Below are positions 8,721-17,874 of a DNA stretch of 64,000 nt, piece after piece (position 1 is the first letter of the stretch; each line of letters begins with the position of its first letter). The DNA is taken from contig NZ_JBITMQ010000009.1 in NCBI RefSeq assembly GCF_044466355.1, positions 62,001-126,000 of the forward strand, in the 5' to 3' direction. The DNA is from Actinophytocola sp044466355. Lineage in GTDB: Bacteria > Actinomycetota > Actinomycetes > Mycobacteriales > Pseudonocardiaceae. The notes under the pieces were generated by a model. That model was not told the DNA's origin. It did no database searches and saw only the letters and a list, made by a program, of their open reading frames with translations. Position numbers and translations under genes: made by a program.

Positions 8721-8988
8721 TTCCGGTCACCCTTGACCACCCCCTTGCGTCGGTTCGATAACATTTGAGGACACAAAGTCGATACCCCGATCGGGCGATC
8801 GTCTTGAGCCCAGTTGCGCACTGCCAGTGAGCAAATTTCGGTTGGCTGTCGTCAGAAGTGCCATCCGTCCGTACTATCTGGGCGCGGCATAGGACACTGT
8901 GGGTCGGCAAGCTAGTTGCGACACACAACGTCTTGATAAAGAAAGAGCCACGAGACCGTGGCCCGTACACGAGGTGAGAGGAGTCCGG

Positions 8989-11900
8989 GTGCCCGACGAC
9001 GAACGCCTCGGCGGCACCCGCGATCCGCACGAGTACGGCAGAAGGCATCGCCGCGAGGAGCCCCCCGGTGGCGGCGGCGAGGAGAAGCCGAGGCGCCGCA
9101 GGCGCTCCATGGAGGCAGGCGGCGGCCTGAGCGTCGCGGACCTGGTGCAGAAGCACAGCGCGTCGAGGGCGGATCTCACGCCGGTCGACCCGCACCAGTT
9201 GCAGCAGAACGGCCTGATGAGCGGCCGTCGCGCCCGGCAGGACAGACAGAGCGCCGAGGGCCCCGCCGGCCGCGGCCACCCCGGCGAGGCCCCCCGGCGC
9301 CAGGCGCCGCCACCACCGTCCGTCGCCGATGCCCTGAACGGCACCACCCCCGACTTCCCCCGCGACGACGCTCCCCGCCCCGCCCGACGCGCGGCCCGCT
9401 TCCCCCAGGACGACAACTCCCGCCGTCCCCACCCTGGCGAGGCCGCCCGCAACGGCCGCCGCGCGGCGGAAGCCCCTGGTGAGACCTCCGGTCCCAGGCG
9501 CGCGACCGGCGCGTTCCTCCCCGGCCCGGCCGCGCCGGTCGGGGAGACGTCCGGCCACCACGCTCTCCCGGACACGCCCGCAACACGCACCCGGCGCGCC
9601 GGTGAGACCTCGGGTCGCCGGGCCCTTCCGCCGGACACCGACCGGCCGAGGCGTGCCGAAGCGTCGGGGCACCACGCCGTTCCCGGCGAGGCACCCAGCC
9701 CGAGCCCACGTCCCCGGCGTGCGCGCCGCGCGGGAGAGACCTCGGCCCACCACGCCCTCCCGGGCGAGCCCCCCGCGTTCCCGCAGGACGAGGTCCCGAA
9801 CGGCCGCCGCAACCGCCGCCGTGCCGGTGAGGCGTCCGCCCACCACGCCGTCCCTGGCGGACCACCGGCGTTCCCGCACGAGGCCCGCAACGGCTTCGCA
9901 CCGGGTGAAGGCACCGGACACCACGCCGTTCCGGGCGAACCGCCGGTGCGCAACGGCCGCCGCGCAGGCGAAGCCTCCGGACACCACGCCGCCCCGGCCT
10001 TCCCCCACNNNNNNNNNNNNNNNNNNNNNNNNNNNNNNNNNNNNNNNNNNNNNNNNNNNNNNNNNNNNNNNNNNNNNNNNNNNNNNNNNNNNNNNNNNNN
10101 NNNNNNNCGACGAGCCCCGCAACGGCTTCGCACCCGGCGAAAGCACCGGACACCACGCCATTCCAGGCGAGGCCCCGGCCCGCAACGGCCGCCGACCAGG
10201 CGGAACGTCCGCCCAGTTCCCCGCCCCCGGCGAAAGTTCCGGCCACCACGCCCTCCCCGCCGAGCCCCCGGCCCGCAACGGCCGCCGCGCAGGCGAAGCC
10301 TCCGGACACCACGCCGCCCCGGCCTTCCCCCACGACGAGCCCCGCAACGGCTTCGCACCCGGCGAAAGCACCGGACACCACGCCATTCCAGGCGAGGCCC
10401 CGGCCCGCAACGGCCGCCGACCAGGCGAAGCGTCCGCGCACCTCCCCGCTCTCGGCGACGACCCGCGCAACGGTGTCGGTCCGCGCAGCGGGCGCCCAGG
10501 CCACACCTCCGGCCACCACGCCGTGCCCGGCGACGTCCCCGCCTTCCCGCACGACGACCCTCGCAACGACCCCCGCAACAGCCGCCGTCCCGGCGAGGCC
10601 TCGGCCCACCTGCCCGTTCCCGGCGAGCCGCCCGCGTTCCCGCGCGACGACGCTCCCCGCAACGGCCGCCGCCCGGGTGAGGCGTCCGCCCACCTCCCGG
10701 TGCCGGGCCGGTTCCCCGTCGACGAGGCCCGTCGCCAGGGGCCGCCGACGCCCCCGCCGGGCCAGTGGCCAGGGGAGCCGCTGTCCGAGCCGCGACTGAC
10801 CCCGGCCGCGATCGACGCACCCGACGTGCGCCCGAAGACCACCGGCGTCCCGCCGGTCCCGCCGCCGGTCCCGCCGCCGGTGCCGCCGCGCGGCGACGAC
10901 GACCTCGTCACGATGACCACCGAGATGGAGCCGATCGGCGAGGAGGTGCAGAAGCGGCGCAGCATCGACCACACGCTCGCGCGCTTCTCCGCCGTCCACG
11001 ACGAGATCAAGGCCGAGGAGCGGGAGAAGAAGGCCAAGCGCCGCAAGCTCCGGCCGTGGCAGAACGCCGACGACGAGATGGACCGCCTCGACGAGCTGGA
11101 GGCACAGCAGTCGATGGCGATGCGGATCCCCGTCATCCCCGCGGAGGACGAGGAGGAGGACGAGGACCCGAAGAAGGCCCGAGGGCGCAAGAAGAAGCGC
11201 AAGAAGTTACGGGGCCGGAACGCGGGCAAGGCCTTCGTCGTGATCGTGGCGGGCCTCGTCTTCACGTCGACCGCGGCCGCGTGGGGGTTCAAGTCCTACA
11301 TCGAGGCCGCCGCGAACACCGTCGACGCGCTCGACCCGGACTCCAAGGCCATCCAGGACGCGGCCGCCCAGGTCGGTGACGAGAACTTCCTGCTCGTCGG
11401 CTCCGACACCCGCGCCGGAGCCACCGCGGAGGAGGGCGTCGGGGACGAGGACGAGGTCCAGGGCGCGCGCTCCGACACGGTCATGATCGCCCACATCCCC
11501 AAAAATCGAGAACGCGTGGTGGTGGTCTCTTTTCCCCGTGACCTCGAGGTGACCCGGCCGGCCTGCGAGGGATGGGATTCGAAGACCGGGGAACTGACGG
11601 GTGAGCAGCACCCCGAGGAACAGCAAGTCAAGATCAACACCGCGTACCAGGTCGGCGGGCCCAAGTGCGTGACGAAGATGGTGCAGGAGCTGTCCGGCCT
11701 GGCCATCAACCACTTCGTCGGCATCGACTTCCACGGCTTCAAGGACATGGTCGACGCGGTCGACGGCGTCAACGTGTGCGTCGAGCGGCCGATGAAGGAC
11801 GACGTGCTCGGCACGATCGTGCCGCAGGCCGGCAAGCAGGTGCGGCTCACCGGCGACCAGGCGCTGAACTTCGTGCGTGCCCGCCACGTGCAGGGCGACG

Positions 11901-12679
11901 TCACCTCCGACTACGGCCGCATCACCCGTCAGCAGCGGTTCCTGTCCGCACTGCTGCGCAAGGCGATGTCGAGCGAGGTGCTGCTGGACCCCGGCAAGCT
12001 CACCGGCTTCGTCGGCGCGTTCTCAAAGGCCACGTTCGGTGACAACATCGGCGTCGACCAGCTGTTCACACTCGGCCAGTCGATGCAGGGCGTCACGGCG
12101 GGCCGGGTCACCTTCATCACCGTGCCGACCGTCGGCGAGGCCAACGACCGGGGCAACGAGGAGCTGCGCGTCGAGGCCAACGAGGCCTTGTTCGAGGCGA
12201 TCCGCCAGGACACGCCGCTGCCCGGCGAGGAGCCGGTGGACAAGCCCGCCGACGACGCGTCGAAGAAGCCGCAGCAGTCGACGCTCGCGCAGGACCAGCC
12301 GCAGGGCCCGGTCGACCCGAAGACCATCAAGATCCAGGTGCTGAACGGCGGCAACCCGACCGGTGGCATCGCGGGCGACACCGCGGACGCGCTCGCCGAG
12401 TACGGTTTCCAGATCATGCGCGTGGACTCCGCGCCCGAGGACATCGACAAGCCCGCGGTCATCAGGTACAGCAAGGCACGCACCGCGGAGGCGCAGACGC
12501 TGCAGGCGGCCGTGCCCGGGTCGGCGCTGGTCGAGGACCCGTCGATGGTGGGCGCGATCATGCTGGTCGTCGGCCCCGGGTTCGACGGTGAGGTCGTGTC
12601 GCCGAACGGCGCCGAGAAGACCGCCGAGGTGCCGGACGGCCTGTCCACGGTCAACGCCGGTGACGTCTCGTGCGCGTAG
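8989..12679 (+). CDS. LytR-CpsA-Psr (LCP) family cell-wall glycopolymer ligase with giant repeat tail, interrupted by assembly gap
   Basis: Starts at GTG 8989 with ribosome site GAGAGGAG. Layout: a cytoplasmic tail of several hundred residues rich in Arg, Pro and His repeats, a lysine-rich stretch (about 11020-11215), one TM helix (about 11227-11290), an extracytoplasmic LCP domain (FLLVGSDTRAG, SDTVMIAHIP, VSFPRDLEV, KINTAYQVGG, FVRARH) and a C-terminal LytR_C domain (IKIQVLNGGNPTGG). LCP enzymes move glycopolymers such as arabinogalactan onto peptidoglycan. The reading frame differs on the two sides of the 99-N gap; this reflects an arbitrary gap length and is not evidence of a broken gene. 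It precedes phoU by 81 nt. Confidence 0.88.
9546..10710 (+). repeat. degenerate tandem repeats encoding His-His/Pro/Arg-rich units
   Basis: The cytoplasmic tail of the LCP protein is built of units of about 20-30 codons with the pattern GE-A/T-SGHHA-x-PGE-x-PARNGRR. I count eleven HHA-containing units flanking the gap, plus SAHLP variants. The block ending at 10008 is the same as the block ending near 10332, and the block starting at 10108 matches the one starting near 10333. Such near-identical copies explain why assembly failed here. Confidence 0.85.
10009..10107. other. assembly gap (99 N)
   Basis: A run of 99 N inside the LCP repeat tract. Codons run in frame 1 before and frame 2 after the gap, so the true gap length must be 2 modulo 3, equivalent to -1. 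Joining the two flanks with one shared C reproduces exactly the junction seen in the second copy near 10332, which fits a gap of zero or more whole repeat units. Confidence 0.95.
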
Positions 12680-12748
12680 GTACCCATTGGTGGCCGGGGG
12701 TTCACCGGGGATTCACCCGGGAATGCGGTTGCCGTGCGTGGACGCCCG

Positions 12749-12754
12749 TAGGCT
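12749..12754 (+). promoter_or_regulatory. -10 element for leaderless phoU
   Basis: TAGGCT ends 6 nt before ATG 12761, which is the spacing expected for a transcript beginning at the start codon. No ribosome site is seen. Confidence 0.5.
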
Positions 12755-12760
12755 GTCGCC

Positions 12761-13426
12761 ATGCGTGAGGCCTACCATGTCGAACTGGACCAGCTCGCCG
12801 AAGAGCTGGCCCACATGTGCTCCATGTCCGCCACAGCCATGGAGCTCGCCACCCGGGCGCTGCTGGACACCGACCTCGGTCTCGCCGAACAGGTGATCGG
12901 CGACGACGCGAAGATCGACGACGCCCGGTCGTCCTGCGAGGAGCACGCCTACGCGCTGCTCGCGCTACAGGCGCCGGTGGCGACCGACCTCCGCACGGTC
13001 CTCGCCGCCATCCACGCCGCGGAGAGTCTGGAGCGCATGGGCGACCTGGCGCTGCACGTGGCGAAGGCGGCCCGGCGCCGCCACCCGAACCCGGTGCTGC
13101 CTGAGCAGATCCGCCCGTACTTCGCCCAGATGGGGCGGGTGGCCGTCGAGCTGGCCCGCAACGCGCAGCAGGTCATCCTGCACAAGGACGTCGAGAAGGC
13201 CCGCTCGCTCGAAGAGGCCGACGACGAGATGGACGACCTCCACCGCCAGCTGTTCTCGGTGATCATGGACAAGGAGTGGCCGCACGGCGTCGCGTCCGCC
13301 GTGGACGTCACCCTGCTCGGGCGCTTCTACGAGCGCTACGCCGACCACGCCGTCTCGGTCGCGAAGCGCGTCGTGTTCGTGGTGACCGGCCGCATGCCGG
13401 GCTACACGGGCGACGAGGACGTCTGA
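12761..13426 (+). CDS. phoU: phosphate transport system regulatory protein PhoU
   Basis: A 221-residue all-helical protein with two PhoU repeats carrying the metal-binding signatures ESLERMGDLALHVA and FYERYADHAVSVA (E-x-x-x-D type). PhoU couples the PstSCAB transporter to the phosphate-sensing kinase and lowers uptake under phosphate excess. It lies on the opposite strand from pstSCAB and is separated from it by a type VII module. It converges on espG with only 7 nt between stops. It is probably leaderless. Confidence 0.95.
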   Translation: MREAYHVELDQLAEELAHMCSMSATAMELATRALLDTDLGLAEQVIGDDAKIDDARSSCEEHAYALLALQAPVATDLRTVLAAIHAAESLERMGDLALHVAKAARRRHPNPVLPEQIRPYFAQMGRVAVELARNAQQVILHKDVEKARSLEEADDEMDDLHRQLFSVIMDKEWPHGVASAVDVTLLGRFYERYADHAVSVAKRVVFVVTGRMPGYTGDEDV

Positions 13427-13433
13427 GCCCTCT

Positions 13434-14207
13434 CTAACGCCTCGGCGGGGCCACCGACTCGATCATCTCGCCCAGCTGCTGTGCCAGCCGCGACGAGTCG
13501 GCCGGGCTGAACGTGCTGCGTACCTGACCGTCCTCGCCCGCCGGGCGGGACAGGGTCAGGTACCGGCCCGCGTCCGTGTCGATCCAGGTCAGGGTGCCGC
13601 CACGCAGTTCCTTGCCGGTGCGCCGGTCGCGGCCGGAGACGGAGAAGAACCCCGTCCCGGTGCGCGGCCGCGCCAGGTAGCTCGCCGCGACCCGCAGCTG
13701 CTGGTCGTTGCCGCTGCGGGCGTGCACCGGGGCCAGGAAGTCGTCCTGCTCGTCGTGCCGGTCCGGTGCGGGCCGGGTGATCGAGACCGACTGGCCGGGT
13801 CCGGCCGCCACCTTGGGCAGCAGCCCGACCAGCGACACGGCGAGCGCGGTGGGCCGGATCAGCTCCAGCCGGAACCGGTCGCCGTCCTTGAGCGCGAGCA
13901 CCCCGGTGTCGCCGTCGGTCGCGGCCCGCGCGTACACCTTCCGCGTCTTCTCCACCGTGCCCATCGCGGACACCGTGATGACCGGCCGCGACAGCACCTT
14001 CAGCGCACGCGTCAGGTCCGGGTCGATGTCATCGCCGCGGATCAGGCCGCGTCTGCCCAGGTCGAGGAACACCTCGCGGGCGATCCGCTGCCGGTCGACG
14101 ACGAACTCGCCGTGGCTCGGGATCTCGAACGGGAACTGCCGCACGTTGACGTCGAGCGTCTGCGCGAGCACGTCGACCTGCGGCATCGTGAGCGAGTAAC
14201 CGGCCAT
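13434..14207 (-). CDS. EspG-family ESX secretion chaperone (module A)
   Basis: A 257-residue cytosolic protein of the ESX secretion-associated EspG family, which binds PE/PPE-type substrates and delivers them to the secretion ATPase. Recognised by the N-terminal LTMPQVDVLAQTL block, the central AAGPGQSVSITRPAP motif (compare AAGPGQSVTMRTADF in module B) and the C-terminal YLTLSRPAGEDG strand. ATG 14207 overlaps the stop of the PPE-like gene (TGATG); GTG 14210 is an alternative. It is the last gene of the four-gene module A operon. Confidence 0.85.
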   Translation of the reverse strand: MAGYSLTMPQVDVLAQTLDVNVRQFPFEIPSHGEFVVDRQRIAREVFLDLGRRGLIRGDDIDPDLTRALKVLSRPVITVSAMGTVEKTRKVYARAATDGDTGVLALKDGDRFRLELIRPTALAVSLVGLLPKVAAGPGQSVSITRPAPDRHDEQDDFLAPVHARSGNDQQLRVAASYLARPRTGTGFFSVSGRDRRTGKELRGGTLTWIDTDAGRYLTLSRPAGEDGQVRSTFSPADSSRLAQQLGEMIESVAPPRR

Positions 14208-15856
14208 CACTCACCGATCACGGGTGGGGCGGTCATCTGGTCGGTGCCGAACACGGCGTCCGGGTCGCCCTCGACCAGGAACGACGGCCGCTTGTGCTCG
14301 TCGTCGTCCTCGCCTTCACCGCGCCTGCCGCCGCCGAGCGGGCCGCCCGCCATGCCGCCGCCCACGCCACCTCGGCCGACGACCCCACCGGCGGCACCGC
14401 CACGCACCGGTGCGCCCTCGCCCGTCGCGCCGGCGCCGAGGCCGCCGACACCGGGGCCACGACCGGCACCGGAGCCGGGCCCACCGGGCCCGCCGAAGCC
14501 ACCCGAACCCGGGCCGCCGCCGTACCGGCCGCCCTGGCCGGGGCCGCCACCTCGGCCGAAGTCACCGCCGCCGTTCGGGCCGAGGGGACCGACCGGGAGC
14601 GGCGGGACGTACGGGTTCTGGCCGAACTGGTTGCCGCCACCGCTGGGGCCCGGGCCGGGGAACTGGCCTGGACCGGGCAGACCGGGGAGCCCTGGCAGGT
14701 CGCCGCTCGGCGTGGTTCCGCCGCCGCCGGGACCGTCCGGTGAACCGGGCAGGCTCGGGATGTTCGGGCCGCCGGGGAGGTACGGGCCAACCGGTTCACC
14801 CGGGCCGCCGGGCCCGTCCGGGTCGGACGGGTCGGACGAGTCCGGTGGCACCGTCGGGATGTTCGGCCTGCCGCCCGGATCGTTGGGGTCCGTCGAGGAC
14901 GGCGGTGTGTACGAGTCGTTGGGGTTGCTGGTGTTCGGCGTGTTCGGGTTCGTCGTGCCGACCCGCTCGTTCTCGACGCTCGACTCACCGATGGACGTGC
15001 TCGCGAGCGTCGGTGGTGGCCCGAACGCGGGCATCGTGCTGGCGCCGGAGAGGTTGCTGTCGTAGGTGCCGACGACGGTGGCGGCGTCCTCGTGCGCGGC
15101 CTGTTGGGCGTCGTACTGCGCCTGGTAGGTGTTGAGCTTGCGGATCAGCTCGAACGGGTTCGTCTCCGACTGCAGGTCGGCGTTGGCCGCGTCGACGTCG
15201 AAGTCCACCGGCTCCGGCATGCTGCGCTTCGCCTCGGCGAGCGCGGCGGCCTGCAGGTTCGTCTGCGTGCCCGCCAGCTGCGCGCTCTGGCCCGCCTCGC
15301 CGACCCAGTTGCCGACCTGCGCCATGAACGTCCGCGCCGAGTTGCCCGCCGAGCCCTGCCAGTCGGACTCGCTGTTGTTGATGGCGGCCGCGACACCGGA
15401 CTGGAAGCGGGTCATCGCGTTGCCCGCCGAGATCCACATGTCACCGGTCTCGCCGACGGAGTCCGGGTCGACGTCCTCGGTGACCATGGTCTTCAACCGC
15501 GGATGCGGCGTCGCCATGTAGTTCGAGCACATCATGGCCGGGCCCTCACGGGTCTGCAGGCCAGCCGCCAGCTCGGCCGCCCGTGCGTTCATCTCCTCCG
15601 TGTAGGTCTCCTGCACGTTCTCGCCGTGGTTGAACATGTCGAGCAGCTGGTCGATGAACGTGCCCTGGTCGACCTCGCGGTCCACCTGCGCCTCGGCCTG
15701 CTGTTCGGTCTGCTCGCCGGTCTGCGTGGTGTGGTGGCGGTCGATGTAGGTGGGGCTGCTCGGGTCGCTCGTCGCGTCGTAGTACGGGCTCGACGGGTCG
15801 TAGTTCTCGCTGTACGGGTTGGACACGTCGTTCCGCGAGTGCAGGTTCCTGGTCAT
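14207..15856 (-). CDS. PPE-like type VII secretion substrate with Gly/Pro-rich C-terminus (module A)
   Basis: A 549-residue protein. Residues about 60-280 are helical with a WxG-like turn (SDWQGSAGNSARTFMAQV), as in WXG100/PPE folds. Residues about 300-510 are Pro/Gly/Asn-rich, disordered and low complexity. The C-terminal tail contains GEDDDEH, VFGTD and a terminal PPVIGE; the same pattern ends the module B homologue. ATG 15856 is chosen because GAGGA at 15867-15863 is 6 nt away; GTG 15859 is an alternative. It is followed immediately by its presumed chaperone EspG. No signal peptide is present, as expected for a type VII substrate. Confidence 0.8.
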   Translation of the reverse strand: MTRNLHSRNDVSNPYSENYDPSSPYYDATSDPSSPTYIDRHHTTQTGEQTEQQAEAQVDREVDQGTFIDQLLDMFNHGENVQETYTEEMNARAAELAAGLQTREGPAMMCSNYMATPHPRLKTMVTEDVDPDSVGETGDMWISAGNAMTRFQSGVAAAINNSESDWQGSAGNSARTFMAQVGNWVGEAGQSAQLAGTQTNLQAAALAEAKRSMPEPVDFDVDAANADLQSETNPFELIRKLNTYQAQYDAQQAAHEDAATVVGTYDSNLSGASTMPAFGPPPTLASTSIGESSVENERVGTTNPNTPNTSNPNDSYTPPSSTDPNDPGGRPNIPTVPPDSSDPSDPDGPGGPGEPVGPYLPGGPNIPSLPGSPDGPGGGGTTPSGDLPGLPGLPGPGQFPGPGPSGGGNQFGQNPYVPPLPVGPLGPNGGGDFGRGGGPGQGGRYGGGPGSGGFGGPGGPGSGAGRGPGVGGLGAGATGEGAPVRGGAAGGVVGRGGVGGGMAGGPLGGGRRGEGEDDDEHKRPSFLVEGDPDAVFGTDQMTAPPVIGE

Positions 15857-15865
15857 CACGCGTCC

Positions 15866-16435
15866 TCAGGGCAGTTTCGGTTCGACGAGCGCGGCGAGCT
15901 GCGCCGCGAGCTGGCACCCCTGCTGCTGGTCACCGCCGACAGCGGTGTTGTCGACCCGTGCGCTGTCCCCGACACCGAGGCTGACGCCGCAACCGCCGGT
16001 CGGCCCGATGAACGACGTCGCGTCGTGGCCACCGATCTTCGGCAGCTGCTTGACGTTCGTGCCGACGATGTCGGCGAGTCCGCGGGAGTCGAACAGCTCG
16101 ACGGAGACCGTGAAGCTCTCGTTGAGCGTGGCGCCTTCGTGCCGCCAGCGGCAGACACGGGCTTCGCCGAGGGTCTTCTCCTCGCCGCCCGTGAGGCCGA
16201 GCGACGCGAGCCCGGCCTGGTCGACGAGCCCGCACGGGTCGACGTCGTCGAGGCCGGACGGCTCCTCCCCGCCGGTCGAGGGTTCGCTGGGCTCGGTGGT
16301 CTCCGTCGGCTCGGTCGTGATCGTCCGGTCCACGGTGGTGTCGCCGCCCGCGACCGGGTTGCCGCCGGTCTCCTCGGCACAGCCGGACACGAGGACCACG
16401 AGCGCGACCGCCGCGGCCAGTAGTGGTCTAGGCAC
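15866..16435 (-). CDS. DUF3558 lipoprotein (module A)
   Basis: A 189-residue lipoprotein with signal peptide and lipobox VLVSGC (Cys about 19), a Thr/Glu-rich linker, then the DUF3558 domain with spaced cysteines (DPCGLVD, ARVCRWRHEG, GGCGVSLG, QQGCQLA). DUF3558 lipoproteins are common partners of type VII modules in Pseudonocardiales; their function is unknown. The start overlaps the end of the WXG-like gene by 8 nt and the stop is 9 nt before the PPE-like start, so all are in one operon. Confidence 0.85.
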   Translation of the reverse strand: MPRPLLAAAVALVVLVSGCAEETGGNPVAGGDTTVDRTITTEPTETTEPSEPSTGGEEPSGLDDVDPCGLVDQAGLASLGLTGGEEKTLGEARVCRWRHEGATLNESFTVSVELFDSRGLADIVGTNVKQLPKIGGHDATSFIGPTGGCGVSLGVGDSARVDNTAVGGDQQQGCQLAAQLAALVEPKLP

Positions 16436-16811
16436 GGAACTTGCCCTCGATGGTCGTCTCGATGTGGTTGTAGTTGTTCATGGCGCCGATCACGCCCGCC
16501 TCCGCGTCCTCCAGGGAGGCGCGGAACTGCTGGAGCATGGTGAGGAAGCCCTCCTGGTCGGTGGCGACCTCCTGGACGTAGGGCTTCATGGCCTCCGCGC
16601 CGTGGCTCGCGCCGAGCGCGGGCTGCTGCGCGAGCGTGCCGAGGTCGGCGAGGTTCGTGTCGACCCACTTGGCCATCTCCCGGATGGCGACGAGCAACGC
16701 CTGGCCCCCGGTCTCGTTGACGGCGAACTGGCCGTCCGCCGCGGCCTGTTTCAGGCTCCCCATGGACTTGGCCATGCCCACCATGCCCCCGCCACCACCT
16801 GCGTCAAGCAT
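16428..16811 (-). CDS. WXG100/ESX-like small secreted helical protein (module A)
   Basis: A 127-residue protein starting at ATG 16811 with ribosome site GGAGGG 8 nt upstream. It has a glycine-rich N-terminus (LDAGGGGGMVGM) and then mostly long amphipathic helices, of ESX substrate size, without a signal peptide. A canonical central WxG is not visible; the helix-turn region reads MAKWVDTNLAD. First gene of module A. A longer in-frame extension upstream would run through the inverted-repeat region and is rejected as a start. Confidence 0.72.
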   Translation of the reverse strand: MLDAGGGGGMVGMAKSMGSLKQAAADGQFAVNETGGQALLVAIREMAKWVDTNLADLGTLAQQPALGASHGAEAMKPYVQEVATDQEGFLTMLQQFRASLEDAEAGVIGAMNNYNHIETTIEGKFRA

Positions 16812-16892
16812 CGCCCAAACCCTCCGCGGCCAACCCCTGTTGCGAGACAACATTCTGACGCAAAACCCGCCAAAAAGGTTCCCGTTGGTAAA

Positions 16893-17073
16893 CCCGCGAG
16901 TCACGCCCCCAAACACCGCGAGTCGCGCTCCCACGCACAACGAGTTGGTGGTTTCGTGCATACGCCCGGCACACGGACCTGCACGAAACGACCAACTCGC
17001 TATGTCTGGGAGCGCGACTCGCGGTGTTCTGGAGCGCGACTCGCGGGGTTCTGGGGCGCGACTCGCGGGGTGG
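16893..17073. repeat. intergenic inverted repeat with direct-repeat flanks
   Basis: Between pstB and the module A operon. Two arms of about 45 nt (about 16914-16960 and 16979-17024) are near-perfect inverted repeats around a 17-nt spacer. Outside the arms, a unit with core GCGCGACTCGCGG recurs at about 22-nt period (three copies at 17008-17073, two inverted copies at about 16893-16931). It may act as a strong terminator for the pst operon or be a dispersed extragenic palindrome. Confidence 0.75.
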
Positions 17074-17853
17074 TCAGCCGAAGCGGCCGGAGATGTAGTC
17101 CTCCGTGGCCTTCTGGTTCGGGTTGCTGAAGATCTTTTCCGTCGCGTCCATCTCGATCAGCTTGCCCGGCTGGCCGACGCCCGCCAGGTTGAAGAACGCC
17201 GTCTGGTCGGACACGCGGGCCGCCTGCTGCATGTTGTGGGTGACGATGACGATCGTGTAGTCCTGCTTCAGCTTGGCGATCAGGTCCTCGATCGCCAGCG
17301 TGGAGATCGGGTCCAGCGCCGAGCACGGCTCGTCCATCAGCAGCACGTCCGGCTGGACGGCGATCGCGCGGGCGATGCACAGCCGCTGCTGCTGACCACC
17401 CGAGAGCGACGACCCCGGCTTGTTGAGGCGGTCCTTGACCTCGTTCCACAGGTTGGCGCCGCGCAGGGACCGCTCGACGATCTCGTCGGCCTCCTTCTTG
17501 CTCATGCGCTGGTTGTTCAGCTTCATGCCCGCGATCACGTTCGCGTAGATCGACATGGTCGGGAACGGGTTGGGCCGCTGGAACACCATGCCGATCGAGC
17601 GGCGCACCCGCACCGGGTCGACGTCGCGGGCGTACAGGTCCTCGCCGTCGAGCGCGATCTTGCCCTCGATGAAGGCCCCGGGGATCACCTCGTGCATGCG
17701 GTTCAGTGACCGCAGCACGGTCGACTTGCCGCAACCGGACGGCCCGATGAACGCCGTCACGGCCCGCGGCTCGACCGCCATGGACACGCCCTCCACGGCC
17801 TTGAAGTCGCCGTAGTAGATGTTGAGGTCGGAGATGTCCAGTCGCTTAGCCAT
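17074..17853 (-). CDS. pstB: phosphate ABC transporter ATP-binding protein PstB
   Basis: A 259-residue ABC ATPase that powers high-affinity phosphate uptake. Walker A GPSGCGKST, Q-loop FQRPNPFPTMSIYANV (the PNPFP motif is typical of PstB), signature LSGGQQQR, Walker B VLLMDEPCSALDP and switch His in VTHNM are all intact. Last gene of pstSCAB, starting at ATG 17853, 21 nt after pstA. Confidence 0.97.
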   Translation of the reverse strand: MAKRLDISDLNIYYGDFKAVEGVSMAVEPRAVTAFIGPSGCGKSTVLRSLNRMHEVIPGAFIEGKIALDGEDLYARDVDPVRVRRSIGMVFQRPNPFPTMSIYANVIAGMKLNNQRMSKKEADEIVERSLRGANLWNEVKDRLNKPGSSLSGGQQQRLCIARAIAVQPDVLLMDEPCSALDPISTLAIEDLIAKLKQDYTIVIVTHNMQQAARVSDQTAFFNLAGVGQPGKLIEMDATEKIFSNPNQKATEDYISGRFG

Positions 17854-17874
17854 CGATATTCCTTGTCCTGTGCC

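Noticed and set aside
8721..8988. Possible c-di-AMP (ydaO-type) riboswitch before the LCP gene
   Set aside because: Such riboswitches often precede cell-wall genes in actinobacteria, but I could not find the conserved core in this 268-nt gap; only a short CGATCGGGCGATCG palindrome is visible.
9546..10710. CRISPR-like array
   Set aside because: The repeats are degenerate, codon-phased and in frame with the LCP gene; there are no unique spacers and no cas genes.
16812..16961. N-terminal extension of the WXG-like gene to 16961
   Set aside because: The extension translates the palindromic repeat. The ribosome site GGAGGG sits right before ATG 16811.
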